Shown: positions 25,482 through 35,168, counted from the stretch's first letter. The stretch is 64,000 nt of DNA from Bradyrhizobium sp. CCBAU 53351 (GCF_015291745.1 NZ_CP030059.1:5917501-5981500), one strand, 5' to 3'. Notes: generated by a model not told the origin, from the letters alone. Program-made: numbers and translations.

Positions 25482-26201
25482 TCAGTTCCTTGCTGGGGCC
25501 GTCGCCGCCGCCGAACGGGCCTGCCGCGGTGCGCCGCGTTCGGCGATCGGGGCTGCCGGAGCGCGCGAGCGCATGATGGCGGCGTCGATCTCGGCGATGA
25601 CGCGGCGCTGGATCGCTTCGTTCTTGTCGATCGAGATGTGGCCGACGCCGGTGCCGCGCACGTCGACATTGTCGAGCTTGCCGCGCAGGCCCTGCGCGGC
25701 CCGCACCGGCTCACCGGGACCGTCGCCGATATAGATGTTGATGTAGCGCTCCGCGCCGGTCGAGAGCCTGGTCTTGAACACGGAGTCGAGACCGATCGCG
25801 AGCTTCACGGGCACGCCGAGCTGGTTGAGCTTGGCGATCATGTCGGGCAGCGCCGTGGCGCCGGAGGAATGGCCGACCAGGATGATGGTCTTGAGGCGGC
25901 CGGCCTTGTAGGCGGTCGCGGCTTCGTCGGCGAGCGAGGACCAGGACACGAAGTTGGCGACGGTGACCGGGACGCCTTGTGCCTGCAGCCGGGCGCCGAT
26001 CGTGTCGAGCCCGAGCGAGAAGATGTTGAGCACGCCGCGGAGCAGGTAGACATGCGTGGTCGCGGCCTGGGCCTGGCTCGGTGCCGCGTTGGCGGAAACA
26101 GGGCTCATGGCAACAGCTGACAGCAGGAGCAGGCCCATCGCCCAGACGCGGAGGGCGGACAATTGGCTGGCGCCGGCGGTGTGACGGCCGTTCGGTCTCA
26201 T
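25482..26201 (-). CDS. Exported serine hydrolase (alpha/beta fold), paralogue of the LysM hydrolase
   Basis: Predicted 239-residue exported protein. From ATG 26201 it has a basic N-terminus and hydrophobic signal ('ALRVWAMGLLLLSAVAM', cleavage near ANAA). The domain starts HVYLLRGVLNIFSLGLDTIG. The elbow is VGHSSGA (Ser112), the probable acid Asp139 (GLDSVF), and the His His188 (GVGHISIDKNEA). 'ERYINIYIGD' and 'GHISIDKNEAIQRRV' line up with the equivalent parts of the protein at 22718-23662. It lacks a LysM module and ends in an Ala/Arg-rich tail. AGGGAAA lies about 10 bases upstream of the start. Substrate unknown. Confidence 0.78.
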   Translation of the reverse strand: MRPNGRHTAGASQLSALRVWAMGLLLLSAVAMSPVSANAAPSQAQAATTHVYLLRGVLNIFSLGLDTIGARLQAQGVPVTVANFVSWSSLADEAATAYKAGRLKTIILVGHSSGATALPDMIAKLNQLGVPVKLAIGLDSVFKTRLSTGAERYINIYIGDGPGEPVRAAQGLRGKLDNVDVRGTGVGHISIDKNEAIQRRVIAEIDAAIMRSRAPAAPIAERGAPRQARSAAATAPARN

Positions 26202-26489
26202 CGATGTTTTCCCTGGGGACATACGCTTTGCGATTGGCCGGAATCGTAGCCATGGCCTGCTCGCAGACGCAACAAAGAGCCGCGTGAACGGCAATCTTAG
26301 CCACAGCCCGTGACCATCGCGCAACACTTGCCTGGAACCTGCCACCGAAGAGCCTGTTTTGAGACCATTTTTCTCCAGCCGATTGCGGCCGGGCAATGGC
26401 ATTCCTATCTCAGGGCTCCGCTGACCCGCCCTCCCGGCAGAGGCCAGCCTCCCCCTCCCCAGCCCTTGCCCCTCATCCTCGCGGCCATC

Positions 26490-27409
<920 letters not shown>

Positions 27410-27413
<4 letters not shown>

Positions 27414-28171
27414 ATCACCGCGCCATCCGCGCCATCTATTTGTTCGAAATGGCGCGCACCTGGCGCACGCTGCTGCAAAGCATCGTCTCGCCGGTGGTTT
27501 CCACCTCGCTGTATTTCGTGGTGTTCGGCGCCGCGATCGGCTCGCGCATCAGCCAGGTCGAGGGCGTCAGCTACGGCACCTTCATCGTGCCGGGCCTGAT
27601 CATGCTCTCCGTGCTGACGCAGAGCATCGCCAACGCCTCGTTCGGCATCTACTTCCCGAAGTTCACCGGCACGATCTACGAGATCCTGTCGGCACCGATT
27701 TCCTACTTCGAGATCGTGCTGGGCTATGTCGGCGCCGCCGCGACCAAGTCGATCATTCTGGGCCTGATCATCCTGGCCACAGCCGGGCTGTTCGTGCCGC
27801 TGCATATCCATCATCCCATCTGGATGCTGGCCTTCCTGGTGCTGACGGCGGTGACGTTCAGCCTGTTCGGCTTCATCATCGGCATCTGGGCCGACGGCTT
27901 CGAGAAGCTGCAGATGATCCCGATGCTGGTGGTGACGCCGCTGACCTTCCTCGGCGGCAGCTTCTATTCCATCGACATGCTGCCGCCCACCTGGCGCACG
28001 GTGGCGCTGCTCAACCCGGTCGTCTATCTGATCTCCGGCTTCCGCTGGAGCTTTTACGAGATCGCGGACGTCAGCATCTCCGTCAGTATCGGCATGACGC
28101 TGGCGTTCCTGGTGATCTGCCTGGTCGTGATCTGGTGGATCTTCCGCACGGGTTATCGGCTGAAGAATTGA
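27410..28171 (+). CDS. ABC-2 type exporter, permease subunit
   Basis: Predicted 253-residue inner-membrane protein with six hydrophobic segments. It begins [20 protein letters not shown], followed by '[20 protein letters not shown]' and '[18 protein letters not shown]', which is the ABC2_membrane pattern. '[20 protein letters not shown]' and '[20 protein letters not shown]' are further family landmarks. The ATG overlaps the stop of the ATPase gene by four bases (ATGA), so the two subunits are translationally coupled. A 39-base hairpin 3 bases after the stop probably ends the operon. Confidence 0.9.
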
Positions 28172-28174
28172 TCT

Positions 28175-28213
28175 GTCGTTCCGGGGCATGCGATGCGTGC
28201 GCCCCGGAATGAC
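28175..28213. repeat. Hairpin repeat, GTCATTCCGGGGC family
   Basis: GTCGTTCCGGGGC (28175-28187) pairs with GCCCCGGAATGAC (28201-28213) with a single G-T mismatch and a 13-base loop that itself repeats GCGATGCG-like sequence. It lies 3 bases beyond the ABC permease stop and may terminate both converging transcripts. Confidence 0.75.
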
Positions 28214-28224
28214 TTCGGCGGCAG

Positions 28225-28548
28225 TCACCTGTAACAGTGGAAGTGGTGATACCCGTCGTAATATCCGCGGCAGCGGTGGCGGTAATGACGGTGGGGAATG
28301 CCGAACACGCCCTCCACCGCGCCCACGGCGCCTCCAACACCGGCCCCGACTGCGCCACCAACCACGCCTCCAACGGGACCGGCAATCCGGTTGCCTTCAT
28401 AGGAGCCTTCCTGCGCACCGCGCACGATGCCCTGAGCGTGGCCGGCGTGCGGCAAGGCCAACAGCGCAAGCAGGCTGGCTGCGGCGAACAGCAGGCGGAC
28501 GGGCAAGCCGGCCGGGAGCGCTGCGGCGGAGATACGGGCTTTGTTCAT
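28225..28548 (-). CDS. Small exported glycine-zipper protein with His/Tyr-rich tail
   Basis: Predicted 107-residue protein. From ATG 28548, MNKARISAAALPAGLPVRLL leads into a signal peptide ending near GHAQ. The mature part is a glycine-zipper helix ('GPVGGVVGGAVGAGVGGAVG') and a short tail rich in His, Tyr, Arg and Cys ('HRHYRHRCRGYYDGYHHFHC'). Glycine zippers insert into or associate with membranes; the tail could bind metal. No specific function is known. The 23 codons upstream of the ATG are excluded because they precede the signal peptide. Confidence 0.7.
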   Translation of the reverse strand: MNKARISAAALPAGLPVRLLFAAASLLALLALPHAGHAQGIVRGAQEGSYEGNRIAGPVGGVVGGAVGAGVGGAVGAVEGVFGIPHRHYRHRCRGYYDGYHHFHCYR

Positions 28549-28863
28549 GTTCGACCCCAGGGGAAATAAAAGAGGTAGCGGCGGCGGACGCCGCCTGTCG
28601 AGGGTGGTGGTGCTCAACGCCCGGGGCAGCCGGATGGTTGCGCCTTTGTGACGAATTGTCGGCGTTGTGAGCGCGCGTCAGCTCGCGAAAATGTCAGCAG
28701 CGCCGGCAGCCGCGCGGCACAAAGCGGCCTTGCTTACGCCCGACGTCACGTTAACGATGGCTGAAGCAGGCCGCTGGAACGAAAGCCGGATTGCAGGCAT
28801 ATTGCACGCCGGGGACGGAGAGCCGCGGCGGCTAGCGAGAAGAGGCCGGAGGCCAGGATTCAA
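28549..28863. other. Divergent intergenic region, glycine-zipper gene / L,D-transpeptidase
   Basis: A 315-base gap that should hold two divergent promoters. I see CCAGGA about 5 bases before the transpeptidase ATG. No hairpin terminator, clear operator or convincing small gene was found; the open frames here are short and run into the neighbouring genes out of frame. Confidence 0.4.
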
Positions 28864-29661
28864 ATGCGTTTCCAGATGCGTTCATTTTTCATTGCTTTCA
28901 CCTCCCTGATGCTTTTGAGCGCGGGCACCGCGCAGGCCAAGGTCGAGATCACCGTCGACAAGGACAATCAGCAGATGACCGTCGCGGTCGACGGCGTCGC
29001 GCGCTATCACTGGCCGGTGTCGACCGGCATCCCCTCGCGCGAGACGCCGAACGGCGCGTTCCGCACCTTCCGCATGGAAGAGGATCACTACTCCAAGGAG
29101 TTCGACGACGCGCCGATGCCGCACGCGATCTTCTTCACCAAGGTCGGTCACGCCATCCACGGCACGGATTCCGTCGGCCGTCTCGGCTCGCCCGCCTCCC
29201 ATGGTTGCGTCCGGCTGTCGCGCCAGAACGCCTCGACGCTCTATGCGCTGGTGCAGCAGCAGGGCGTGCTCAACACCACGGTGACGCTGACCGGCTCGGC
29301 CCAGGTGGCGCTGGCGCGCAATCCGCGCGGCCGCGCCAATGCTGCGGTGGCCCGCGCTCCCCAGCAGCCCGTCGAAGAGCAAGTCGCTACCACAGGCGAT
29401 CCCGTGAACCTGACGCCGCCGGCGCAGCCCGCGCGCCGCTACATGCCGCAGGACGACAACTACATCTATCCCGCGGACGGCAGCGACACCGGCGCGCGCT
29501 ATCCGGCGCCGCGTTCGGCCACCCGCCCGCTCTATGACGCGCAGGTCTATCAGCAGCAGCCGCAGCAATATTACAATCAGGGCTACGGCCAGCAGGGGTA
29601 TTATTATCAGCCGCAACCCCGGCAGGTTTATCAGCCGCGCGGCTATTACTACCAGAATTGA
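28864..29661 (+). CDS. L,D-transpeptidase (YkuD) with Tyr/Gln-rich C-terminal tail
   Basis: Predicted 265-residue exported enzyme forming 3-3 or protein-to-peptidoglycan crosslinks. The signal peptide (about 1-25) ends AQAK. The YkuD domain (about 27-145) has 'PVSTGIPSRETPNGAFR' and the active-site block: HAIHGTD at 96-102 and 'SPASHGCVRLS' with catalytic Cys115 in SHGCVR. After residue 150 the protein becomes Pro/Ala-rich and ends, from about 224, in a low-complexity tail of Tyr and Gln ('QQQPQQYYNQGYGQQGYYYQ'). That tail is not part of the family domain and may mediate self-association or wall interaction. CCAGGA before ATG 28864 supports the start; ATG 28876 is an alternative. Confidence 0.88.
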   Translation: MRFQMRSFFIAFTSLMLLSAGTAQAKVEITVDKDNQQMTVAVDGVARYHWPVSTGIPSRETPNGAFRTFRMEEDHYSKEFDDAPMPHAIFFTKVGHAIHGTDSVGRLGSPASHGCVRLSRQNASTLYALVQQQGVLNTTVTLTGSAQVALARNPRGRANAAVARAPQQPVEEQVATTGDPVNLTPPAQPARRYMPQDDNYIYPADGSDTGARYPAPRSATRPLYDAQVYQQQPQQYYNQGYGQQGYYYQPQPRQVYQPRGYYYQN

Positions 29662-29723
29662 AGCGGTCGCTTCTCCCCGCCGTCGGTGGTCAGCGCTAAT
29701 AAGCGATAGCTATTCGAGGCACC

Positions 29724-30707
29724 ATGCCGTCACGTGCCACGACGATTCTGACCGTGCTCTCAGTTCTGATCATGGGGCGGGCCATGGCGTTTGATCTCGA
29801 GGCGCATCGCGGCGGGCGGGCGCTGTTGCCGGAAAACACCCTGCCGGCCTTCGCCAACGCGTTGTCGATGGGCGTCGACACGCTGGAGCTCGACGCCGGC
29901 GTGACCGCGGACGGCGAGATCATCGTGTCGCATGAGCGCGGGCTCAATCCTGATCTCACGCGCAACGCCGACGGCGCGTATATTCCCGCGCCCGGCACGC
30001 CTTTCGTGAAGCTGCGGCTGGAGGAGGTCAAGACCTACGACGTCGGCCAGATCCGGCCGGACAGCAACTATGCGAAGCAATTCCCCGACCAGCGCGCCAT
30101 GCCGGGGACGCGCATTCCGACGCTGGGCGAGCTGTTCGCGCTGGTGCGGAAATCCGGCAACGCGCGGGTGCGATTCAACATCGAGACCAAGATCGACCCG
30201 AACCATCCGGACGACACGCTCGATCCGCAAGCCTTTGTCACGAAGCTGCTTGGGCTGATCCGGTCCGAGGCGTTTTCCGACAGGGTCATGATCCAGTCCT
30301 TCGACTGGAGGACCTTGCAGCTCGTCCAGCAGCAGGCACCGAAGATCCCGACGGTGTACCTGACGCTCCAGCGCGGCTCGGGGCAGACGGTGGCGCTGGA
30401 CAAGGCGACGAACTGGACCGCTGGCTTCAGCCCGGCCGATCACGGCGGCTCGCTGCCGCGGACGATCAAGGCAGCAGGCGGCGCGATCTGGTCGCCCTAT
30501 TTCGGCGATGTCACCGCTGCGCTCGTTTCCGAAGCTCGAGCGCTCGGATTGCGCGTGGTGGTGTGGACGGTCAACAAGCGTGAGGACATGGCGCGGATGA
30601 TCGAGCTCGGCGTCGACGGGATCATCTCGGATCGCCCGGATCTGCTGCGACAGGTGGCGGGCGAGAAGGGAATTGCGCTGCCGGCGGGGACGCCGGTCGA
30701 GCCGTAG
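29724..30707 (+). CDS. Glycerophosphodiester phosphodiesterase, exported
   Basis: Predicted 327-residue GDPD-family enzyme that hydrolyses glycerophosphodiesters to glycerol 3-phosphate and an alcohol, probably in the periplasm. A short hydrophobic N-terminus (MPSRATTILTVLSVLIMGRA) is signal-like. The catalytic motifs are 'LEAHRGGRALLPENTLPAFA' (HRG and ENT) and 'VDTLELDAGVTADGEIIVSH' (ExD and the second His). Glu ligands follow in 'RFNIETKIDP'. 'VVVWTVNKREDMARMIELGV' and 'GIISDRPDLL' close the barrel. It follows the L,D-transpeptidase gene by 62 bases on the same strand. A strong inverted repeat lies just downstream. Confidence 0.88.
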   Translation: MPSRATTILTVLSVLIMGRAMAFDLEAHRGGRALLPENTLPAFANALSMGVDTLELDAGVTADGEIIVSHERGLNPDLTRNADGAYIPAPGTPFVKLRLEEVKTYDVGQIRPDSNYAKQFPDQRAMPGTRIPTLGELFALVRKSGNARVRFNIETKIDPNHPDDTLDPQAFVTKLLGLIRSEAFSDRVMIQSFDWRTLQLVQQQAPKIPTVYLTLQRGSGQTVALDKATNWTAGFSPADHGGSLPRTIKAAGGAIWSPYFGDVTAALVSEARALGLRVVVWTVNKREDMARMIELGVDGIISDRPDLLRQVAGEKGIALPAGTPVEP

Positions 30708-30721
30708 AAGCCTCTCGCCTT

Positions 30722-30809
30722 GTAGCCCGGATGGAGCGAAGCGCAATCCGGGAGAAGTGCCCACCACGCACGAGCGGCCCCGGATTACGCTTCGCTCCAT
30801 CCGGGCTAC
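30722..30809. repeat. Inverted repeat with 31-base arms, GTAGCCCGGATGGAGCG type
   Basis: The left arm, 30722-30752 (starting GTAGCCCGGATGGAGCGAAG), matches the reverse complement of the right arm, 30779-30809, at 30 of 31 positions. The 26-base spacer is GAAG...AGCGG. It lies between two converging genes. This palindromic type is widespread in alphaproteobacterial intergenic regions. Confidence 0.85.
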
Positions 30810-30826
30810 GAAGTTACGAAGTGGCC

Positions 30827-33106
30827 CTATTCCCCGTCCCGCAAGCGCCGGTACAGCGCGCCCAGGATGTTGGAATAGTCGTCCGTCCAGACCCGCACCC
30901 TGTCGTCGGCTTCGGTCTGCTCCCAGGACTTGGATGAGGCAAGCCGGCCGATATCTGCTTCCTCCCGCGCGGAGATGACGACGTCGGTGGAGAAGATGTA
31001 GTCACCATCCCGCCCGGAATCCTCGTTGAAGACCCAGCTCTTGAGATCGTTGGCATCCGCAATGCCGACCACGACGGTCTCGAGATCGAGATGCCGGTTG
31101 GAGACGTGCATCACCACGGCGCCATGCGGCGCGAGCTTGTCCTTATAGATCTTCATCGCCTCTTCGGTGGCGAGATGAATCGGGATCGCATCCGACGAAT
31201 AGGCATCGACGATGATGAGGTCGTAGGCGCCGTCGGGCTCCTTGGCAAAGGTGAGCCGCGCATCGCCGATCACCGGCTTCATGTCCGGCATGCAGCTCGA
31301 GATGTAGCGGAAATTCTTGGGGTCACGCGCCGCATCCACCATCGACTGGTCGATCTCGAAGAATTTCCAGTCCTCGCCAGGCACTGCGGCACACGCGAGC
31401 GTGCCGGAGCCGACGCCGATCGCGGCGACCTTGAGCGGCGTGCCCTTGCGTTCGCGGATCGCGCTGACGGCCTGACCGATGCCGCCGTCCTTGTGGTAAT
31501 AGGTGATCGGCTCGGGGCGGCCCGCGACCGGCGTGCCGTCATTATTGCGGAAGCGTTCGGCGCCGTGGATGGTGGTGCCGTGCATCAGCACATGGAAATA
31601 GCCGCCGGGCGTCACCACGATCTTGTGCACGCCGAAGAAGCTGCGCACCGTCGTGACGCGGCCCTCGTCCGCGGGATAGACGCGGATCAACGCCAGCGCG
31701 AGCACGACGGTGGCAAAGATCTTCCAGCGTCCGGCATTGAGCGCCAGCGCAAGCAGCGCGGCAAGCACGCCGACGCCGCCAGCGACCCAGACGCGGTGAT
31801 CCTCGAACCAGGTCGACAGATTCCCGGTGGCGTATGACGGCGCGACGAGCGCGATCGCAAGCGCGGCGAGCCCCAGCCAATACCATTTGACGACACCGGC
31901 AAACCGCTCGTTTGCGGCCGGCCGGCACAGCGCAGCAAGCGCGACCAGGATCGGATATTCGGCGATCCAGGAGAAGGTGAAGGGCGCGACGAGGCCGGCA
32001 AAAAGCCCGCCGACCATGCCGCCGAACGACAGCGCGACATAGAAGCCGGTGAGATATTTGGCTGCGGGGCGGGTCCGTGCCAGCTCGCCGTGGCAGGCCA
32101 TGGCGATGACGAAGAAGCACAATTGATGGCCGCCGAGCGTCAGCAGCAGATTCTGCTCGCCGCCGAAGGCGAGCAGAACGACGACGCCTGCGATCGCGAC
32201 CGGCTGCAGCATCAGCATCCATTTGTGCGGCAGCAGCGGCCGCGACTGGAACACCACGACCCAGGTGAGCAGATACAGCGACAGCGGCAGCACCCACAGC
32301 AGCGGCGCCGCCGCAACGTCGGTCGAGATGTGCGCGGTGACGGCGATGAGCAGACCCGACGGCACCGCGGCCAGGAAGATCCAGCGCAGCCGCGTCAGGA
32401 ACGCCGGCGCTGGCGCATTGATGTCCTCGGTTTTCGGGTCGACCACCGCCAGCTTCGGCGAGCGCAACAACAGCGCACCGCAGGCGGCGATCAAGAGAAT
32501 CAGGACGCCATAACCGGCAGTCCAGAGCCGGTTCTGCATGTGCAGTGTGAACGCCGGCTCCAGCAGGAACGGATAGGACAGCAGCGCGAGGAAGCTGCCG
32601 ATGTTGGAGGAGGCATAGAGGAAATAGGGATCATGTCCGGCCGGATGGCCGGTGCGGACGAACCAGGCCTGCAACAGCGGATTGTTGGCGGCGAGCGCAA
32701 AGAACGGCAGGCCGATCGAGACCACGAACAGGCCGAGCAGCCAGAACGCATAACCGGACGCCGGCGGCTCGCCATAGGCCGAGGCGATACCGAGAGGCAG
32801 CGTGGCAAAGGCCGCGATCAGCAGCACCAGATGCACGGCCACCGGAACGACGCGGCTCCTCGCCTGCATCAACAGATGCGCATAGGCATAGCCCGCCAGC
32901 AGCAGCGACTGAAAGAACACCATCGCCACCGACCACACCGCCGGCGAGCCGCCGAGCCGCGGCAGCACCATCTTCGTGAACAGCGGCTGCACCGAGAACA
33001 GCAGCAGCGCGCTGACGAAGATCGCAGCGGTGTAGACCGTCAGCAGCAGCCGGTTGCGCGAGGCGGACGGCTGCTCCGTGGCGGCGGGTTGCACGATCGA
33101 ATCCAT
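30827..33106 (-). CDS. Membrane-fused spermidine synthase-like protein
   Basis: Predicted 759-residue integral membrane protein. The N-terminal two-thirds (about 1-470) has roughly a dozen hydrophobic helices ('LLLTVYTAAIFVSALLLFSV', 'LPLSLYLLTWVVVFQSRPLL', 'GLFAGLVAPFTFSWIAEYPI'). The C-terminal third is a polyamine-synthase-like methyltransferase fold: 'KVAAIGVGSGTLACAAVPGE', 'WKFFEIDQSMVDAARDPKNF', 'YDLIIVDAYSSDAIPIHLAT'. The glycine-rich and acidic motifs would bind decarboxylated S-adenosylmethionine or a relative. Such fused proteins are common but their real substrate is unresolved. ATG 33106 begins the first charged segment before helix 1. Confidence 0.82.
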   Translation of the reverse strand: MDSIVQPAATEQPSASRNRLLLTVYTAAIFVSALLLFSVQPLFTKMVLPRLGGSPAVWSVAMVFFQSLLLAGYAYAHLLMQARSRVVPVAVHLVLLIAAFATLPLGIASAYGEPPASGYAFWLLGLFVVSIGLPFFALAANNPLLQAWFVRTGHPAGHDPYFLYASSNIGSFLALLSYPFLLEPAFTLHMQNRLWTAGYGVLILLIAACGALLLRSPKLAVVDPKTEDINAPAPAFLTRLRWIFLAAVPSGLLIAVTAHISTDVAAAPLLWVLPLSLYLLTWVVVFQSRPLLPHKWMLMLQPVAIAGVVVLLAFGGEQNLLLTLGGHQLCFFVIAMACHGELARTRPAAKYLTGFYVALSFGGMVGGLFAGLVAPFTFSWIAEYPILVALAALCRPAANERFAGVVKWYWLGLAALAIALVAPSYATGNLSTWFEDHRVWVAGGVGVLAALLALALNAGRWKIFATVVLALALIRVYPADEGRVTTVRSFFGVHKIVVTPGGYFHVLMHGTTIHGAERFRNNDGTPVAGRPEPITYYHKDGGIGQAVSAIRERKGTPLKVAAIGVGSGTLACAAVPGEDWKFFEIDQSMVDAARDPKNFRYISSCMPDMKPVIGDARLTFAKEPDGAYDLIIVDAYSSDAIPIHLATEEAMKIYKDKLAPHGAVVMHVSNRHLDLETVVVGIADANDLKSWVFNEDSGRDGDYIFSTDVVISAREEADIGRLASSKSWEQTEADDRVRVWTDDYSNILGALYRRLRDGE

Positions 33107-33222
33107 GGAAGCTCCGGCTCAAGACCCGGCGGGCGCCGGACGCGCGCAATGGAGCACAAGGCGCCTGAACGGGCAATAAAGGGGCGCGTGATGTTGCAGC
33201 GAGGATTGCTTGATATAGAGAT

Positions 33223-33262
33223 GTCATTCCGGGTCTGGTCCTTCGGACCATCCCGGAATGAC
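33223..33262. repeat. Hairpin repeat, GTCATTCCGGG family, upstream of an oxidoreductase gene
   Basis: GTCATTCCGGG (33223-33233) pairs with CCCGGAATGAC (33252-33262), and GGTCC pairs with GGACC inside. It lies 22 bases before the start of the phytoene-dehydrogenase-like gene. It also contains an alternative in-frame ATG (33258), which I reject as start because it is within the repeat. Confidence 0.75.
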
Positions 33263-33284
33263 GGTGGAACAATTTGAATCTCTC

Positions 33285-34895
33285 ATGACCGAAACCGACG
33301 TCGTCATCATCGGCGCTGGCCATAACGGCCTCACCTGCGCGGCCTATCTCGCGATGGCGGGCCTACGCGTGCGCGTGGTCGAGCGCCGCAAGGTCGTCGG
33401 GGGTGCCGCGGTCACGGAGGAGTTTCACCCGGGATTCCGCAATTCGGTCGCGGCCTATACCGTGAGCCTGCTCAATCCGCAGGTGATCCGCGATCTCAAG
33501 CTCACTGAACAGGGCCTGCGCATCGTCGAACGGCGTGCCCAGAACTTCCTGCCCGCGCCCGACGGCAGCTATCTCCTCACCGGCGAGGGCCGGACGAAGG
33601 CATCGGTCGAGCGGTTGAGTGCGCATGACGCAGGCGCGCTCGACGGGTTTTCACGCGAGCTGGAAGACATCGCCGACGTGCTCAGGCAGTTCGTGCTGCG
33701 GGCGCCGCCGAACCTCGTCGACGGCTTTGGCACCGCGGCCATCCGCGAAGGCGTCAACGCCTGGAAGACTGCCAATATCCTGCGCGGCCTCACGCTGGAG
33801 CAGAGCCGCAGCCTGCTCGATCTCTTCACCCGCTCGGCCGGCGAGATGCTGGACGAGCGCTTCGAGCATGATCTGGTCAAGGCGCTGTTCGGGTTCGATG
33901 CCATCGTCGGCAACTATGCCAGCCCCTACGCCGCCGGCTCGGCCTATGTGATGCTGCATCACGCCTTCGGCGAGGTGAACGGCAAGAAGGGTGTCTGGGG
34001 TCACGCCATCGGCGGCATGGGCGCGATCACGCAGGCGATGGCGCGCGCGGCGCGCGAGCGCGGCGTCGTGATCGACACGGATGCCGGCGTGCGCGAGGTG
34101 ATCGTCGAGCGCGACCGCGCGGTCGGCATCGTGCTGGAGAACGGCGAGACGATCCGCGCGAAATATGTCGCGGCCAACGTCAATCCAAAGCTGCTCTACT
34201 CGCGTCTGATCGCAGCCGAGGCCCTGCCTGCGGACTTCCTCGCCCGTATCCGGCACTGGAAGAACGGCTCCGGCACCTTCCGCATGAACGTGGCGCTGGA
34301 TCGCCTGCCCTCCTTCACGGCGCTGCCGGGCGAAGGCGACCATCTCTCGTCCGGCATCATCCTGGCGCCGAGCCTCGACTATATGGACCGCGCCTATCTC
34401 GACGCGCGGGCGGAAGGCTGGAGCCGCTCGCCCGTCGTCGAGATGCTGATCCCCTCCACGCTCGACGACACGCTGGCGCCCGCGGGACGGCATGTCGCGA
34501 GCCTGTTCTGCCAGCACGTCGCGCCGGAGCTTCCGGATGGAAAATCGTGGGATGACCATCGCGACGAGGTCGCCGATCTCATGATCGCGACGGTGGATAG
34601 CTACGCGCCGGGTTTTGCGGCGAGCGTGCTGGGCCGCCAGGTCCTGTCCCCGCTTGACCTCGAACGGCAGTTCGGACTTCTCGGCGGCGACATCTTCCAC
34701 GGCGCGCTGACTTTGAATCAGCTGTTCTCGGCACGGCCGATGCTGGGCCATGCCGATTATCGTGGACCGTTGAAGGGCCTCTACCATTGCGGCTCCGGCG
34801 CCCATCCCGGCGGCGGCGTCACCGGTGCGCCCGGCCACAATGCGGCGCAGGCGATCCTGAGGGATCACCGATCGCTGTTCGGAAGCCGTGGATAG
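33285..34895 (+). CDS. FAD-dependent oxidoreductase, phytoene dehydrogenase / PYROXD2-like
   Basis: Predicted 536-residue flavoprotein. The N-terminal dinucleotide motif is VVIIGAGHNGLTCAAYLA followed by 'VVERRKVVGGAAVTEEFHPG', the combination typical of the phytoene-desaturase/PYROXD2 clan. A second conserved segment, 'GHAIGGMGAITQAMARAARE', is used to bind FAD, and 'GLYHCGSGAHPGGGVTGAPG' near the C-terminus completes it. No carotenoid genes lie nearby, so carotene desaturation is not supported. ATG 33285 starts directly before the first strand; ATG 33258, nine codons earlier, lies inside a repeat. Confidence 0.85.
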   Translation: MTETDVVIIGAGHNGLTCAAYLAMAGLRVRVVERRKVVGGAAVTEEFHPGFRNSVAAYTVSLLNPQVIRDLKLTEQGLRIVERRAQNFLPAPDGSYLLTGEGRTKASVERLSAHDAGALDGFSRELEDIADVLRQFVLRAPPNLVDGFGTAAIREGVNAWKTANILRGLTLEQSRSLLDLFTRSAGEMLDERFEHDLVKALFGFDAIVGNYASPYAAGSAYVMLHHAFGEVNGKKGVWGHAIGGMGAITQAMARAARERGVVIDTDAGVREVIVERDRAVGIVLENGETIRAKYVAANVNPKLLYSRLIAAEALPADFLARIRHWKNGSGTFRMNVALDRLPSFTALPGEGDHLSSGIILAPSLDYMDRAYLDARAEGWSRSPVVEMLIPSTLDDTLAPAGRHVASLFCQHVAPELPDGKSWDDHRDEVADLMIATVDSYAPGFAASVLGRQVLSPLDLERQFGLLGGDIFHGALTLNQLFSARPMLGHADYRGPLKGLYHCGSGAHPGGGVTGAPGHNAAQAILRDHRSLFGSRG

Positions 34896-35168
34896 GCCTG
34901 TGGACAGCCTGTTGGCGGCGCTGTGGAGAGGCTGCGGATGCGTGGGCCAGAACCTCATGACGAGCCTGGGGAAGCACGGTGGAAGAGCGCAGGAACAATT
35001 GCGGGAAAAGCGGGTGGATAGCGTCCCGGATAAGCAGCGGACAACCTGTGAGTCATCGAAAGCGCTGGCCAAAAACGACATCGCCCGCAAGGGGGAATTC
35101 CCCTCGCGGGCGGTGATCAGGAATAGCCTCAGAAGAAAAACAGCCCCGCTGGGAAATGGAGGCGGAAT
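34896..35168. other. Intergenic region downstream of the oxidoreductase and flp genes
   Basis: Two converging transcripts end in this 273-base gap. It contains the flp terminator at 35082-35112. The rest (34896-35070) has no recognised element. Short open frames across it are not supported by protein-like composition. Confidence 0.4.
35082..35112 (-). terminator. Terminator of the flp pilin gene
   Basis: CGCCCGC pairs with GCGGGCG around a second palindromic stem, GGGGAATTCCCC; read on the minus strand the hairpin is followed within ten bases by TTTTT. It is 56 bases past the flp stop. Confidence 0.7.

Noticed and set aside
33258..33284. ATG 33258 as start of the phytoene-dehydrogenase-like protein
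   Set aside because: It lies in the right arm of a hairpin repeat; ATG 33285 directly precedes the FAD-binding strand.
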